DNA of 64,000 nt from Legionella sheltonii (GTDB taxonomy: Bacteria > Pseudomonadota > Gammaproteobacteria > Legionellales > Legionellaceae): assembly GCF_026191355.1 (NCBI RefSeq), contig NZ_JAPHOQ010000004.1, positions 124,001 through 188,000 on the forward strand, in the 5' to 3' direction. The notes under the pieces were generated by a model, which saw only the letters and a list, made by a program, of their open reading frames with translations, ran no database searches and was not told where the DNA came from. Both the position numbers and the translations under genes were made by a program. Positions within the stretch are counted from its first letter, which is position 1, and every line of letters starts with the position of its first letter. This document shows positions 45,372 through 55,404 of the stretch, one piece after another.

Positions 45372-45821
45372 TCAATTTATCGGTTGTGGAGGAACAAGTA
45401 ACACAGGGTTTGTAGCAATGCGGACGGTGTTTTCGGCAACACTACCTAAAAATAATCGATTAAAACCTCGGCGTCCGTGCGTACCCAGTGCGATTAAATC
45501 TGCAGACCAGTTTTTTGCTTCCTTAACAATCGCTTCAGAGATCCTTCCTTGCAATAGATTATGTTCAATTAATTTGGTGTCGCACTGAACTAAAGACTGA
45601 GCCGCAACTAATTTTTTTGCATTCTCTAAAATAATCTGACCTTCTTTTTTATAAAGAGAGAGCAACGAAATATAATCAATACCAGGAAACATAAAATGTA
45701 CTTCAACTACATGTAAAATAAGTAATTGAACTTGCTCCTCTTTCATAAGTTTTACAGTTTCTTGCATTGCATGCGTTGAGATGTCACTTCCATCAATTGC
45801 AATTAAAATTTTTTTAGACAT
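45372..45821 (-). CDS. Universal stress protein UspA family
   Basis: A 149-residue single USP domain. It starts MSKKILIAIDGSDIS and ends with the nucleotide-binding signature GTHGRRGFNRLFLGSVAENTV, the G-2x-G-9x-G(S/T) motif of ATP-binding members. Such proteins help cells survive starvation and stress. ATG at 45821 is used because it gives the standard N-terminus; the frame is open to 45863. It is divergent from the acyl-CoA synthetase gene with about 127 bases between the starts. Confidence 0.93.
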   Translation of the reverse strand: MSKKILIAIDGSDISTHAMQETVKLMKEEQVQLLILHVVEVHFMFPGIDYISLLSLYKKEGQIILENAKKLVAAQSLVQCDTKLIEHNLLQGRISEAIVKEAKNWSADLIALGTHGRRGFNRLFLGSVAENTVRIATNPVLLVPPQPIN

Positions 45822-45948
45822 AGGATTGCCCAATGAACGAACTATATTATAGATTGTAGGCAATAGATCGATGTAAGCTCAAATATCTTAGGGCTTAGGG
45901 TATCCATTGATTGGATGATCTTATAGTCTACTCACGATGGGGATATCT

Positions 45949-47517
45949 ATGCATCAATTAAGTACCTTACTCGCTCAATCAGCGGAGCAGTTTCCTGATA
46001 AAATTGCCTTGATTATTGATCAACAGAGCTATACATATAAAAAACTGGATGAATTAACTCACCGTCTAGCCGATGCGTTTTTAGCACAAGGGGTCTCACA
46101 AGGAGACCGCATTGCATTTCTTTTACCAAACAGTATTGAAATCGTTTTATGTTACTATGCCTGTTTTATGATAGGTGCTATAGCCGTTCCAGTGAACATT
46201 CAATTTAACAATGAACTGATTCATTACGTATTGGAACAGAGTAAGGCGCATGTTTTTATAACTACGGCACATTATTATCAACAGCTACTTGCTGATGAAA
46301 AAATATTAAACGAAATTGATGAATGTTATCTTACCTCGGAATCGTCAGGCTATTCCGGAGTTAAGAATTTCCAAGATTTGCTATTACCTAGAGCAATATC
46401 CACTCCCTCTGATATCACAATCGAGCCCAAAGAACCTGCCTTAATTTTTTTTACATCTGGAACCACAGGATTACCCAAAGTAGTGGTGCACACTCACTAT
46501 AGTCTTAGTCAAGGTACCCAAAATCAGCTCAGACAAATTCAGATAAATCATACGGATCAAACCTTGGTGATGTTTCCAATCTGTTATTTGATTGGCTTAG
46601 GTTCACAAATTTTACCTTTTCATGCAGTAGGTGCCACGGTAATCCTGTTACCTAGCTTTAATCCTAAAGATGCATTAACAAAACTGCACCTCTATGGCAT
46701 TACGAAAATCTATGGGTTTCCTAAGCTTTATCTTGAGCTCATTAATCATGCGGAATCTTTAGGTTACGAAATCAACACCCTTGATTTTTGTTTTTCTGCT
46801 GGGGATGCAACGCCTATCTCACTACAGAAAAAATTTAATCTCTTGTTTCATGCTGAAATTACTGAAGGCTGCGGGATGTCTGAATTACAAATCTACTCCA
46901 TGAACCCTCCTTATGGAAAAAAGAAAACTGGATCAATTGGGCTTCCTATAGAAGGTATGGACATGCGCTTAATTGATGAAAAAGGTGAACTCATTTTAAA
47001 TCCACATCAAACTGGAGAAATTATTGTTCATGGCGAGAGTATGTGTTCAGGCTATTGGCAAGATCCTGATTTAACAGCAAAAACGATAAAAAATGGCTGG
47101 TTGCATACAGGGGATTTAGCATATCGAGATAAACAAGGATACTACTGGTTCGTAAGTCGTAAAGTAGATATTATACGCTGCGGAAAAGAACTCATCTCTC
47201 CTAGTGAGATTGAAAATATCTTTTATCAACATAGTGCAGTTAAGGAAGCCGCTGCAATTGCATTACCCAATAAAAATAAAACAAATGATGATAAAATTAT
47301 TGTCTATGTGGTTCTTAAAATTAAAGACAATCACTTGCAGGCCCAAACATTGATGGATTTTGCTCATGCGTCACTCCCCCCCACCAAACGTCCATATCAA
47401 GTCATTATCATGAACCAATTGCCCTATGGTTTTACTGGAAAGATTGATCGCAACACTTTAAGGCAGATGGCAAACAAGGAATTAGACCAGGAGGTGCTCA
47501 ATCTTTGGACACAATAA
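45949..47517 (+). CDS. AMP-dependent acyl-CoA synthetase/ligase
   Basis: A 522-residue member of the ANL adenylating superfamily. The P-loop-like FFTSGTTGLPKVVVH, the A5 region EGCGMSELQ, GDLAYRDKQGYYWFVSRKVD and the terminal catalytic Lys in GFTGKIDRNTLR are present, so it should be active. It probably activates a fatty or other carboxylic acid as acyl-AMP then acyl-CoA; chain length cannot be read. ATG at 45949 is used because GGGG lies six bases upstream; the ATG at 45937 has no ribosome binding site. Confidence 0.93.
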   Translation: MHQLSTLLAQSAEQFPDKIALIIDQQSYTYKKLDELTHRLADAFLAQGVSQGDRIAFLLPNSIEIVLCYYACFMIGAIAVPVNIQFNNELIHYVLEQSKAHVFITTAHYYQQLLADEKILNEIDECYLTSESSGYSGVKNFQDLLLPRAISTPSDITIEPKEPALIFFTSGTTGLPKVVVHTHYSLSQGTQNQLRQIQINHTDQTLVMFPICYLIGLGSQILPFHAVGATVILLPSFNPKDALTKLHLYGITKIYGFPKLYLELINHAESLGYEINTLDFCFSAGDATPISLQKKFNLLFHAEITEGCGMSELQIYSMNPPYGKKKTGSIGLPIEGMDMRLIDEKGELILNPHQTGEIIVHGESMCSGYWQDPDLTAKTIKNGWLHTGDLAYRDKQGYYWFVSRKVDIIRCGKELISPSEIENIFYQHSAVKEAAAIALPNKNKTNDDKIIVYVVLKIKDNHLQAQTLMDFAHASLPPTKRPYQVIIMNQLPYGFTGKIDRNTLRQMANKELDQEVLNLWTQ

Positions 47518-47558
47518 TCAGCATGTTATACTAAGCAAAAATTTCTGGGGTGCAATTT

Positions 47559-47966
47559 ATGAGAATTTTTATTTGGATCAACTTTTTTTGGGGGTATATT
47601 GTCTTTTGTGATTCAGCATCCGCAACAGCGATACATTGCCCAGAAACCATACAAACGACTCAGTCTTTACAACATGATATAAAAGCATGGGAGGCATTTC
47701 AGGATGATTGGAATAGTACTCATCATTTTGATCGCGTCACATTTTATTCAGGACACCCCAAAGAACAAGCCAGTCTGGCTCCTGACACTGAAGTTTCAAA
47801 AGTAAAAAAATTAACTTGGTCATTTGATAAACAAGAAATCTGGATAGCTTGTGAATATACACATACTAAAATTCAATTAATTCAAAAAATTCCTCATGGA
47901 ACCGAAAGTTGTTCCGTGACTTATAATGAAAACTTTTCTAAAGTGCTGAGTATCAATTGCACTTAA
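47559..47966 (+). CDS. STY0301-family secreted protein
   Basis: A 135-residue protein with a signal peptide (about 1-23). The mature chain begins IHCPETIQTTQ and has Cys pairs (HCPE, ACEY, SCSV, NCT), matching the STY0301 family of small periplasmic proteins of unknown function (CP..I, W..Y-C-Y type ends). ATG at 47559 is used with GGGG eight bases upstream. It lies between the acyl-CoA synthetase and hutG genes. Confidence 0.8.
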   Translation: MRIFIWINFFWGYIVFCDSASATAIHCPETIQTTQSLQHDIKAWEAFQDDWNSTHHFDRVTFYSGHPKEQASLAPDTEVSKVKKLTWSFDKQEIWIACEYTHTKIQLIQKIPHGTESCSVTYNENFSKVLSINCT

Positions 47967-48020
47967 GTCTCTTTTTTATGTAGATTCTTAAAGAATTAAT
48001 TAATGATTAGGGAGAATTTA

Positions 48021-48980
48021 ATGTTTGAACATCTTTCCAATTACCAACGTGCCAATCCTTCACTCTGGCAAGGTAGAAAGGATACGATAAGTGCTGAACG
48101 GTTCTTTCAAAAAATCATTTTTCCAGTACAACAAACTGAGCTCATTACTAAAGAGAAAAAAACCGTTTTCCTTGGCTTTGCCAGTGATGCGGGTGTTCGC
48201 AGAAATATGGGAAGACCAGGAGCAAAATTAGGACCAGATCAAATCAAAACACAATTAGCAAAACTACCTTGCTCTTTAGATAAACAATTTTATGACTTAG
48301 GGACTATTTTTTGCGAGGAAGACGAACTGGAAACTGCTCAAGCTCAATTTGCCAATCTAATCAGTTTTTGTCATCAACAAGGGCATCAAACGGTTGCCTT
48401 GGGTGGAGGCCATGAAATTGCTTGGGCACATTATCAAGGTTTAGCCCCCCATTACAGCAAGCTGGGAATTATTAATTTTGATGCGCATTTTGATTTAAGA
48501 CCACACCAAAAAAATCAACCAGGCACCTCAGGAACTCCTTTTTCACAAATCGCAGCATATTGTAAAGAAAACAACCAACCCTTTAATTATTGCTGCGTGG
48601 GGATCCAAAAATTAGGCAATACCCCTTCTCTTTTTGAGCGCGCTAATGAACTTAATGTCAATTATCTGACTGCTGAAGAATTGTATGCAAACAGCTTAGC
48701 ATGGCATTTAGCTTTTCTCGATGATTTTATGCTGAATCTAGATCACATCTATGTGACACTTTGTCTGGATGTTTTAGCAGAATCTTTTGCTCCTGGTGTC
48801 AGTGCACCGCAACCACTCGGATTAACCCCGTGGCAAATTTTACCGCTCTTGAAATACATCATTCAAAGTGGCAAAGTAGTTAGTTTTGATGTTGCTGAAC
48901 TGTCACCGCCTTTGGATCAAGAACAAAAAACTGCTAGACTAGCGGCTCTTATTATCGCAGAATTGCTACATACTATTTAA
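48021..48980 (+). CDS. hutG: Formimidoylglutamase
   Basis: The last enzyme of this histidine degradation route, splitting N-formimino-glutamate to glutamate and formamide. It has 319 residues and belongs to the ureohydrolase (arginase) superfamily. The Mn-binding motifs GGGHEIAW, NFDAHFDLRPH and LCLDVLAESFAPGVSAP are intact. ATG at 48021 is used because GGGAG lies six bases upstream; the frame reaches 48003. hutI is nearby on the opposite strand. The IcmL-like gene starts 12 bases downstream. Confidence 0.95.
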   Translation: MFEHLSNYQRANPSLWQGRKDTISAERFFQKIIFPVQQTELITKEKKTVFLGFASDAGVRRNMGRPGAKLGPDQIKTQLAKLPCSLDKQFYDLGTIFCEEDELETAQAQFANLISFCHQQGHQTVALGGGHEIAWAHYQGLAPHYSKLGIINFDAHFDLRPHQKNQPGTSGTPFSQIAAYCKENNQPFNYCCVGIQKLGNTPSLFERANELNVNYLTAEELYANSLAWHLAFLDDFMLNLDHIYVTLCLDVLAESFAPGVSAPQPLGLTPWQILPLLKYIIQSGKVVSFDVAELSPPLDQEQKTARLAALIIAELLHTI

Positions 48981-48992
48981 GGAGTTAATTTC

Positions 48993-49856
48993 ATGAAGAA
49001 CACATTACTATGGGGTACTCTTTTTGCTTTACTTGGTACTCAAGTTCATGCTGAAAACACTCAGCCAGTCACACCACCGCCCCAAACTCCAAGTGCTCTA
49101 AAACCAGTTCCTGCTACACCAACACCACCCGGACAAAATTTGCCATCAGTACATCCTGCAGCAGCACCGGCAGCCCCCATCAATTGTGAGTACAAAATCC
49201 CACCTGAAACCAAAACAATTGATCAATCAGTGGTCATGCAATGGGCCACAAAAGCGGTCACCCAAGCATTTGACTTTAATCCAACCAACTTAGATGCTCA
49301 ATTACAAAAATTGCAAGCTTGTTTCACGGAGCAAGGTTGGACTGGTTTTAATACTGCTTTGCAGAAATCGGGTAATTTGGAAGCGATAAAATCCCAAAAA
49401 CTCACCGTGAGCAGTCAAGTAGACGGACAAGTTGTTGTAACTGAAGCAAAAGACAATCAATGGAAAATTAATTTACCTTTACAAGTGGTTTATCAGAATG
49501 ATAAAGAAAAGGTAACCCAATTACTTAGTGTGGACTTAACTATAGGCCGTAAGATGACTGGAGACTTGGGAATTACCCAAATGATTGCTGCGCCCAGAGG
49601 AACAGTGACTCAGGAAAAACAACAAAGTGCTGCTCCTAATGCAGCGAACCCAATGAATCCAGGTACTGGAACTACACCAAATCAGACAGCTGCACCTACA
49701 ACGGCACCTGCAGCAGCTCCGACAACTCCTACTACAACAACACAACCCGCTGCTCCTGCAAATCCTTCGGCAACCCCAACCCCAGCAACTCCTGGACAAC
49801 CTACTTTGCCTGAAAACCGCTCTACTCAGCCTTCACTACCACCTAATACTCCTTAG
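48993..49856 (+). CDS. Secreted IcmL/DotI-domain protein with Pro/Thr/Ala-rich tails
   Basis: A 287-residue protein. A Sec signal (1-20, ending VHA) is followed by a Pro/Thr/Ala-rich linker (21-60), then a domain of about 130 residues (62-200) that matches the periplasmic part of IcmL/DotI, a Dot/Icm type IVB secretion core protein: WATKAVTQAFDFNPTNLDAQ, CFTEQGWTGFNTALQKSGN and WKINLPLQVVYQND. It lacks the IcmL transmembrane anchor. The last 80 residues are low-complexity Pro/Ala/Thr and probably flexible. It follows hutG by 12 bases with AAGGAG upstream. It could be an accessory or a decoy subunit of the secretion complex; this is unproven. Confidence 0.85.
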   Translation: MKNTLLWGTLFALLGTQVHAENTQPVTPPPQTPSALKPVPATPTPPGQNLPSVHPAAAPAAPINCEYKIPPETKTIDQSVVMQWATKAVTQAFDFNPTNLDAQLQKLQACFTEQGWTGFNTALQKSGNLEAIKSQKLTVSSQVDGQVVVTEAKDNQWKINLPLQVVYQNDKEKVTQLLSVDLTIGRKMTGDLGITQMIAAPRGTVTQEKQQSAAPNAANPMNPGTGTTPNQTAAPTTAPAAAPTTPTTTTQPAAPANPSATPTPATPGQPTLPENRSTQPSLPPNTP

Positions 49857-50193
49857 TTATTATTTTACATCCCCCGTTTTTCGGGGAAACAAGGATGTTT
49901 AACTATTATTGACCCTAATTAGCTCCCTCATCCGCCCTAACGGGCACCTTCTCCCCAAGGGGAGAAGGGAAATGCTTAACTTCATGTAGTGAGTAGCCTG
50001 CAGCGATAAATAGTGCAATCGACATTTGTTTAGACCTCCCCTCGCCCGTTTTCGGGAGAGGGGGTGAGGGTGAGGAGTAACTTTAATTTACCCTCATCCG
50101 CCCTGAGAGGCACCTTCTCCCCCTTGGGGGGAAAAGTAAACCTGTGTTTTGGCTTTGCTTCACCCAGGCTATAATAAATAAAACCTGTTTCTT
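49857..50193. repeat. Block of hairpin repeats between convergent genes
   Basis: This 337-base gap holds no gene. At 49911-49993 lies a reverse copy of the nadE-side triple-hairpin repeat (23215-23308). A related unit with CCTCCCCTCGCCC and CCTCATCCGCCCTGAGAGGC lies at 50036-50150. A CCTGTGTTT/TTCACCCAGGCT unit of the CCTGGG family is at 50143-50171. The convergent genes are the IcmL-like protein (plus) and the L,D-transpeptidase (minus). Confidence 0.75.
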
Positions 50194-50808
50194 TTAACCT
50201 AATTTATTAGGCAAAGTAGGCTTATTAGCACCCGGTTCATCAGGATATTCTAATACAATAACTTTTGTACCTATGTGGAAAAAGTTTTCGCTTAGCCATT
50301 TGGCAGCACTTGGGAAAATACGCACACAGCCGTGGCTTGATGGGTGCTCTGGCACTTCATAGGCTGCATGGATGGTATATCCTTGGTAAAAGTAGGTACA
50401 ATAAGGCATTTTTGCACCGCCTTTAGTATCTACAGGATATTCCCCAGATTTACAATCAAACCCTCTTCGATTATAAACTTTAAAAGTTCCAGTAACAGTT
50501 CTGCACGATTGATTTGAATTTTCTTCGCATACATCAACACCTGCTGAGCCACCGCCAGTCAATAAGCGATTCCCTTCCTCGTCATATGCTGCCCAGGCAG
50601 AAACTTTAGGGTCAAAAATGAAGCGTCTTTCACCTGTTGCTTGAATCTTTTTAGGAAAATAATCACGACCACGTTTATCCTTTGTATAATGAACTGTTCG
50701 ATGCACATAACCTGCATCATCAGTGAGTAACGTAGAGGGATCATAGTCAACACAGGATGTTAAACCACCAACAGACAATAACAAACCTGCCCAAAACAAC
50801 TTATTCAT
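50194..50808 (-). CDS. L,D-transpeptidase lipoprotein
   Basis: A 204-residue YkuD-domain enzyme that forms 3-3 cross-links or attaches proteins to peptidoglycan. The lipoprotein signal ends LTSC, so C19 is lipidated and the enzyme faces the periplasm. The catalytic motif is HPSSHGCVRI at about residues 155-164, with the active Cys in HGC and the upstream His in YTIHAAYE. It ends in a Pro-rich tail. The upstream ettA gene is on the same strand, with a hairpin between them. Confidence 0.92.
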   Translation of the reverse strand: MNKLFWAGLLLSVGGLTSCVDYDPSTLLTDDAGYVHRTVHYTKDKRGRDYFPKKIQATGERRFIFDPKVSAWAAYDEEGNRLLTGGGSAGVDVCEENSNQSCRTVTGTFKVYNRRGFDCKSGEYPVDTKGGAKMPYCTYFYQGYTIHAAYEVPEHPSSHGCVRIFPSAAKWLSENFFHIGTKVIVLEYPDEPGANKPTLPNKLG

Positions 50809-50852
50809 TTAAATTTTATCTCCACTTAATTAAAACTTGATAACTACTTACC

Positions 50853-50891
50853 CTTGCCTACGTCTCGAGCTATCCGGGGAACGTAGGCAAG
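50853..50891 (-). terminator. Inverted repeat between ettA and the L,D-transpeptidase gene
   Basis: CTTGCCTACGT and ACGTAGGCAAG form a perfect 11-base stem with a 17-base loop, 22 bases after the ettA stop. Its ACGTAGGC core also occurs in the IS ends. No T-run follows. Confidence 0.5.
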
Positions 50892-50912
50892 AGAGGGAAG
50901 TTACCTTGAAAC

Positions 50913-52586
50913 CTATGACTCCAATTTACGATATTTGATACGCGATGGCCTATCTGCAGCATCTCCTAAGCGACGCTTTCTATCTGCTTCATAATCAGTA
51001 TAATTTCCTTCAATGAACGTTATTTGTGAGTCACCTTCAAAAGCCATCAGATGAGTACAAATTCTATCTAAAAACCATCGATCATGCGAAATTACAATCA
51101 CACAACCAGGGAAATTGAGAATCGCATCTTCTAAAGCACGCAGAGTTTCTACATCCAAATCATTACTGGGCTCATCAAGTAACAAGACATTGCCGCCACT
51201 CTTTAGTAATTTTGCCAAATGGACGCGGTTACGCTCTCCCCCGGAAAGTTGACCCATTTTCTTTTGTTGATCAGTACCTTTAAAATTAAAACGCCCAACA
51301 TAAGCACGAGAAGGCATTTGGAAACTGCCTACTTGCATTATGTCATGACCATCAGAAATCTCTTGCCATACTGTTTTATTGGGATCTAATTCATCACGCA
51401 TCTGATCCACGTATGCTAATTGCACTGTTTCACCAATACGAATCACACCATCATCAGGCTCTTCCTGACCAGTAATCATTTTCAAGAAAGTAGATTTACC
51501 TGCCCCATTAGGACCAATAATCCCCAAAACACCACCTTTGGGGAGTTTAAAATCTAAATTATCAATGAGGATTCGATCGCCAAATGATTTTTTGATTTTT
51601 TCCCCTTCAATAACCAAATCACCTAAACGCTCACCGGGTGGAATATATAATTCATTGGTTTCATTACGTTTTTGAAATTCTTTGGAATTCATTTCTTCAA
51701 AGCGAGCTAGGCGTGCCTTATTTTTAGCATGACGCCCTTTAGGTGAAGTGCGTACCCACTCTAACTCTGCTTTCATTGCACGCATATGTGCATCTTCTTG
51801 CTTCTGTTCCATCTCCAGGCGCGCTTCCTTCTGCTCAAGCCATGAAGAGTAATTACCTTTATAAGGAATGCCTTCGCCACGATCCAGCTCTAATATCCAT
51901 TCTGCGGCATTGTCCAAGAAATATCGGTCGTGAGTAATCGCAACTACTGTACCAGGAAAACCTTCAAGAAAATGTTCTAACCAAGCAACCGATTCTGCAT
52001 CCAAATGGTTTGTTGGTTCATCAAGCAGCAACATATCAGGATTGGAGAGTAATAAGCGACATAAAGCAACCCGGCGACGCTCTCCTCCTGATAATTGCCC
52101 CACCATTGCATCCCAATCCGGCAAGCGCAATGCATCTGCAGCCACATCGAGTTTTCTGTCCAAATCCCAGCCACCACCTGCTTCAATATCGTTTTGTAAT
52201 TCACCTTGCTCAGCGAGTAACGTATTCATTTCATCATCGCTCATGGGCTCTGCAAAACGCATGCTGATTTCGTCAAAGCGTGCAAGTTTTTCTTTCATTT
52301 CCTTCACGCCTTCTTCGACAACTTCGCGTACAGTCTTATTTAGATCGAGCTGAGGTTCTTGCTCAAGATAACCGATTTTAATCCCTGGCTGTGGTCTTGC
52401 TTCTCCCTCATATTGAGTATCAACACCCGCCATGATGCGTAATAAAGTGGACTTACCAGAACCATTCAATCCTAAAACACCGATTTTAGCGCCAGGAAAA
52501 AAACTTAATGAAATATCTTTTAAAATAAACCGCTGATTTTCAACAATTTTGCTGACGCGATTCATGGTAAAAATATATTGTGACAT
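50913..52586 (-). CDS. ettA: Energy-dependent translational throttle protein EttA
   Basis: An ABC-F ATPase that binds the ribosomal E site and gates the first peptide bond in response to ATP/ADP. It has 557 residues, the EttA length, with two nucleotide-binding domains: GLNGSGKST and LSGGERRR in the first, GPNGAGKST and LSGGERNR in the second. The PtIM linker lies between them (about 240-320), and DYEADRKRRLGD marks the typical C-terminus. It is cytoplasmic, with no membrane domain. ATG at 52586 follows a weak GGAG. Confidence 0.96.
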   Translation of the reverse strand: MSQYIFTMNRVSKIVENQRFILKDISLSFFPGAKIGVLGLNGSGKSTLLRIMAGVDTQYEGEARPQPGIKIGYLEQEPQLDLNKTVREVVEEGVKEMKEKLARFDEISMRFAEPMSDDEMNTLLAEQGELQNDIEAGGGWDLDRKLDVAADALRLPDWDAMVGQLSGGERRRVALCRLLLSNPDMLLLDEPTNHLDAESVAWLEHFLEGFPGTVVAITHDRYFLDNAAEWILELDRGEGIPYKGNYSSWLEQKEARLEMEQKQEDAHMRAMKAELEWVRTSPKGRHAKNKARLARFEEMNSKEFQKRNETNELYIPPGERLGDLVIEGEKIKKSFGDRILIDNLDFKLPKGGVLGIIGPNGAGKSTFLKMITGQEEPDDGVIRIGETVQLAYVDQMRDELDPNKTVWQEISDGHDIMQVGSFQMPSRAYVGRFNFKGTDQQKKMGQLSGGERNRVHLAKLLKSGGNVLLLDEPSNDLDVETLRALEDAILNFPGCVIVISHDRWFLDRICTHLMAFEGDSQITFIEGNYTDYEADRKRRLGDAADRPSRIKYRKLES

Positions 52587-52660
52587 AACTACTCCATCTT
52601 TTTAAAACTGCTTTTGTGGCTTGGGTAGAGGCATGGTTGTACTGCACGTCAAGTAAAAGT

Positions 52661-52692
52661 TCCCTCCCCCTCTCCCATAAGTGGGAAAGGGG
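52661..52692. repeat. CCCTCCCCCTCTCCC/GGGAAAGGGG hairpin repeat
   Basis: TCTCCCATAAGTGGGAAAGGGG forms a short stem upstream of ettA and downstream of tdh, a decayed member of the family seen at 23215-23308. Confidence 0.5.
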
Positions 52693-52781
52693 ATTTTCTT
52701 AACTTTATACCAGTAGCACACAGCCATAACCCGAGAATAATACTCGATATAACCTTAATGTACATTACTGCAATTCAATAC

Positions 52782-53804
52782 CTACCACTCAAGAATGACT
52801 TTGCCTGATTGGCCTGATGCCATAATTTGAAATGCATGTTGGTATTCATCAACTGGAAAACGGTGTGTTATCACCGGTGAAATATCCAATCCACTTTGTA
52901 ACATAGCAATCATTTTATACCATGTTTCAAACATTTCACGACCATAAATACCCTTGATCACTAATCCTTTAAAAATAACCTGATTCCAATCAATGGCAGT
53001 TTCTTGGGGAGGGATACCTAACAAAGCGACATGCCCACCATGATTCATTGCCTTCATCATGTCATTTAGAGCCATGGGATTTCCTGACATTTCCAAACCC
53101 ACGTCAAAACCTTCGAGCATTCCTAGTTCTGCAGTCACATCGGACAGTTTTTCAGACTTAATATTTACTGCACGAATGCCCCCCATTTTACGAGCCAAAT
53201 CCAAACGGTAATCATTGACATCAGTAATAACGACATGACGTGCACCTATATGCTTTACTATAGCGGCGGCCATAATACCAATCGGTCCAGCCCCAGTAAT
53301 CAATACATCTTCTCCGACTACATCAAAAGCCAAGGCACAGTGCGTTGCATTACCAAAAGGATCAAGAATTGAAGCCTGCTCTCCAGTAATATTATCAGGA
53401 AGAACAATAACATTGGTGGCAGGTATAGATAAATATTCTGCAAAACATCCGGGCCTATTGACGCCGACACCCAAAGTATTACGGCAAAGATGGCGTTTGC
53501 CTGCACGGCAATTTCGGCAAAAACCACAGGTTAAATGTCCTTCACCCGAAACACGTTGACCTACATGAAGTCCCTGCACCTCTTGGCCTACAGCAACAAT
53601 TTCACCATAAAACTCATGCCCCACAGTCATGGGTACAGGGATAGTCGCTTGTGCCCATTCATCCCAGGTGTAAATATGAATGTCAGTACCACAAATTGCT
53701 GTTTTTTTAACTTTAATCAATACATCATTGACGCCATATTCAGGTATAGCGACCTCTTCCATCCAGATGCCAGGTTCCTTTTTCGCTTTAACTAATGATT
53801 TCAT
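52782..53804 (-). CDS. tdh: L-threonine 3-dehydrogenase
   Basis: A zinc- and NAD-dependent medium-chain dehydrogenase that oxidises threonine to 2-amino-3-ketobutyrate. It has 340 residues. Catalytic zinc ligands C38, H63 and E64, structural zinc cysteines C93, C96, C99 and C107, and the Rossmann [10 protein letters not shown] are visible. kbl lies just upstream on the same strand (56-base gap), and Kbl consumes the unstable product, so the pair forms the standard threonine-to-glycine pathway. Confidence 0.97.
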   Translation of the reverse strand: MKSLVKAKKEPGIWMEEVAIPEYGVNDVLIKVKKTAICGTDIHIYTWDEWAQATIPVPMTVGHEFYGEIVAVGQEVQGLHVGQRVSGEGHLTCGFCRNCRAGKRHLCRNTLGVGVNRPGCFAEYLSIPATNVIVLPDNITGEQASILDPFGNATHCALAFDVVGEDVLITGAGPIGIMAAAIVKHIGARHVVITDVNDYRLDLARKMGGIRAVNIKSEKLSDVTAELGMLEGFDVGLEMSGNPMALNDMMKAMNHGGHVALLGIPPQETAIDWNQVIFKGLVIKGIYGREMFETWYKMIAMLQSGLDISPVITHRFPVDEYQHAFQIMASGQSGKVILEW

Positions 53805-53860
53805 AAAAGTACCTCAAAATAAGATCATCTCTGTAAAAATTAAGAGAAGACGGCGTTGCT

Positions 53861-55045
53861 TTAAATAACAGAAAACTCCTTACCTACCGTTTTAAATGCC
53901 TCAATGGCTTTATCCAAATGCTCTATTTCATGTGCTGCGGACATTTGAGTACGAATTCGAGCTAAACCTTTGGGAACTACAGGGTAAGAAAAACCTACCA
54001 CATAGATACCGAGCTCGAGCAAACGGTTTGCCATGCGTCCTGCCAGGCTCGCATCCCCTAACATAACAGGAATAATTGGATGTTCCCCTGGGATTAATTT
54101 AAATCCTAGCTGGGTCATACCTTCACGGAAATAACGGCTATTACGCTTTAATTTTTCAGCCCAATGATTATTTTTTATTAAATTGTCGAGAACAACACAC
54201 GAAGTATGCGCAATCACTGGGGCCAAGGTATTTGAGAATAAATAGGGTCTTGAACGTTGGCGCAACCATTCAACGATGGTCTGATTTGCTGCAGTATAAC
54301 CACCTGATGCCCCCCCTAGCGCCTTACCTAGAGTACCAGTAATTATATCAATACGCTCACTTACTCCAAAATGCTCAGGAGTTCCACGTCCCGTTTCTCC
54401 CATAAAACCAACAGCATGGGAGTCGTCTACCATAACCATGGCATCATATTTATCGGCTAGTTCGCAAATTGCTGGAAGATTAGCCAAAATTCCATCCATC
54501 GAAAAAACACCGTCTGTAGCAATCAAACGAAATCGAGCATTTTTAGCAGCAATCAATTGCTCTTCCAAAGCCTTCATGTCGTTATTCGCATATCGATAGC
54601 GCGCAGCCTTACATAGCCGCACCCCATCGATAATACTGGCATGATTTAATGCATCACTGATAATCGCATCCTCTTCACCCAATAAAGTTTCAAAAAGACC
54701 TGTATTCGCATCAAAACATGAAGAATATAATATAGTATCTTCTTTGCTTAAAAATTGACTGATTTTTTGCTCAAGTTGTTTATGAGGCGTTTGAGTACCA
54801 CAAATAAAACGTACTGAAGCCATACCATAGCCATATTGAGCTAATGCTTTTTGCCCTTCAGCAATCAGTTGCGGATCATTAGCCAACCCTAAGTAATTAT
54901 TAGCACAAAGATTAATGACTTCTTTATGATTTACTGTGACAGCAGCTTGTTGCTGACTGGAAATAACACGTTCGCTTTTATATAAGCCTTCTTTCTTAAG
55001 TGTCTCTATTTCAGTTTGCAAATATTCAGTAAATTGCTCAAGCAC
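53861..55045 (-). CDS. kbl: Glycine C-acetyltransferase (2-amino-3-ketobutyrate CoA ligase)
   Basis: A PLP enzyme of the alpha-oxoamine synthase family that converts 2-amino-3-ketobutyrate and CoA to glycine and acetyl-CoA. It has 394 residues. K241 ([14 protein letters not shown]) binds [27 protein letters not shown] and [11 protein letters not shown] are conserved. It is the first gene of the kbl-tdh unit. Its upstream region is shared with the divergent PCMT-family gene. Confidence 0.97.
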   Translation of the reverse strand: MLEQFTEYLQTEIETLKKEGLYKSERVISSQQQAAVTVNHKEVINLCANNYLGLANDPQLIAEGQKALAQYGYGMASVRFICGTQTPHKQLEQKISQFLSKEDTILYSSCFDANTGLFETLLGEEDAIISDALNHASIIDGVRLCKAARYRYANNDMKALEEQLIAAKNARFRLIATDGVFSMDGILANLPAICELADKYDAMVMVDDSHAVGFMGETGRGTPEHFGVSERIDIITGTLGKALGGASGGYTAANQTIVEWLRQRSRPYLFSNTLAPVIAHTSCVVLDNLIKNNHWAEKLKRNSRYFREGMTQLGFKLIPGEHPIIPVMLGDASLAGRMANRLLELGIYVVGFSYPVVPKGLARIRTQMSAAHEIEHLDKAIEAFKTVGKEFSVI

Positions 55046-55404
55046 AGTATTCTCCTATACGTTAAACGCCACAATACCTCGGTACCCCTAGTGCTGTATC
55101 GAAAATAAGGGACAATCTATTTTAGAAAACCATTAAAAACAGCGGATCATAGCAAACTTTAACCAGAGTCACCACGAAATTTGGGATTCAAACATTATTT
55201 CTTAGCACATGCGCTATTTTTTTGCTAAGATTGTGCCAAAGTTTTAAAAGTGTGTTGACAATTCGCTTTTGCCACCCCGTTTCGCAGCATGTCTGTGGAA
55301 TTCTAAAATTTTCAAATGTGGAACACCGCGAATAAGTTGCAAAGCAATGGCTTTGGCAAATGAATAGTCAATCTTAACCTAAAACAATCAACACGGTAGA
55401 GCAA
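55046..55404. other. Divergent promoter region between kbl and the PCMT-family gene
   Basis: These 359 bases contain no gene I can support. A hairpin TCTTAGCA/TGCTAAGA lies at 55199-55229. At 55252-55264, GTGTTGACAATT matches the outer end of the IS element at 4138-4149, possibly a solo remnant, though TTGACA may instead be a -35 box. A G+C-richer stretch follows. Confidence 0.45.

Noticed and set aside
49536-49799. Cys/Arg/Ser-rich antisense frame
   Set aside because: It is only the complement of the Pro/Thr/Ala-rich repeat coding in the IcmL-like gene.
55252-55290. Second IS copy near kbl
   Set aside because: Only about 13 bases match the IS end well, with no second end or transposase; noted as a possible remnant only.
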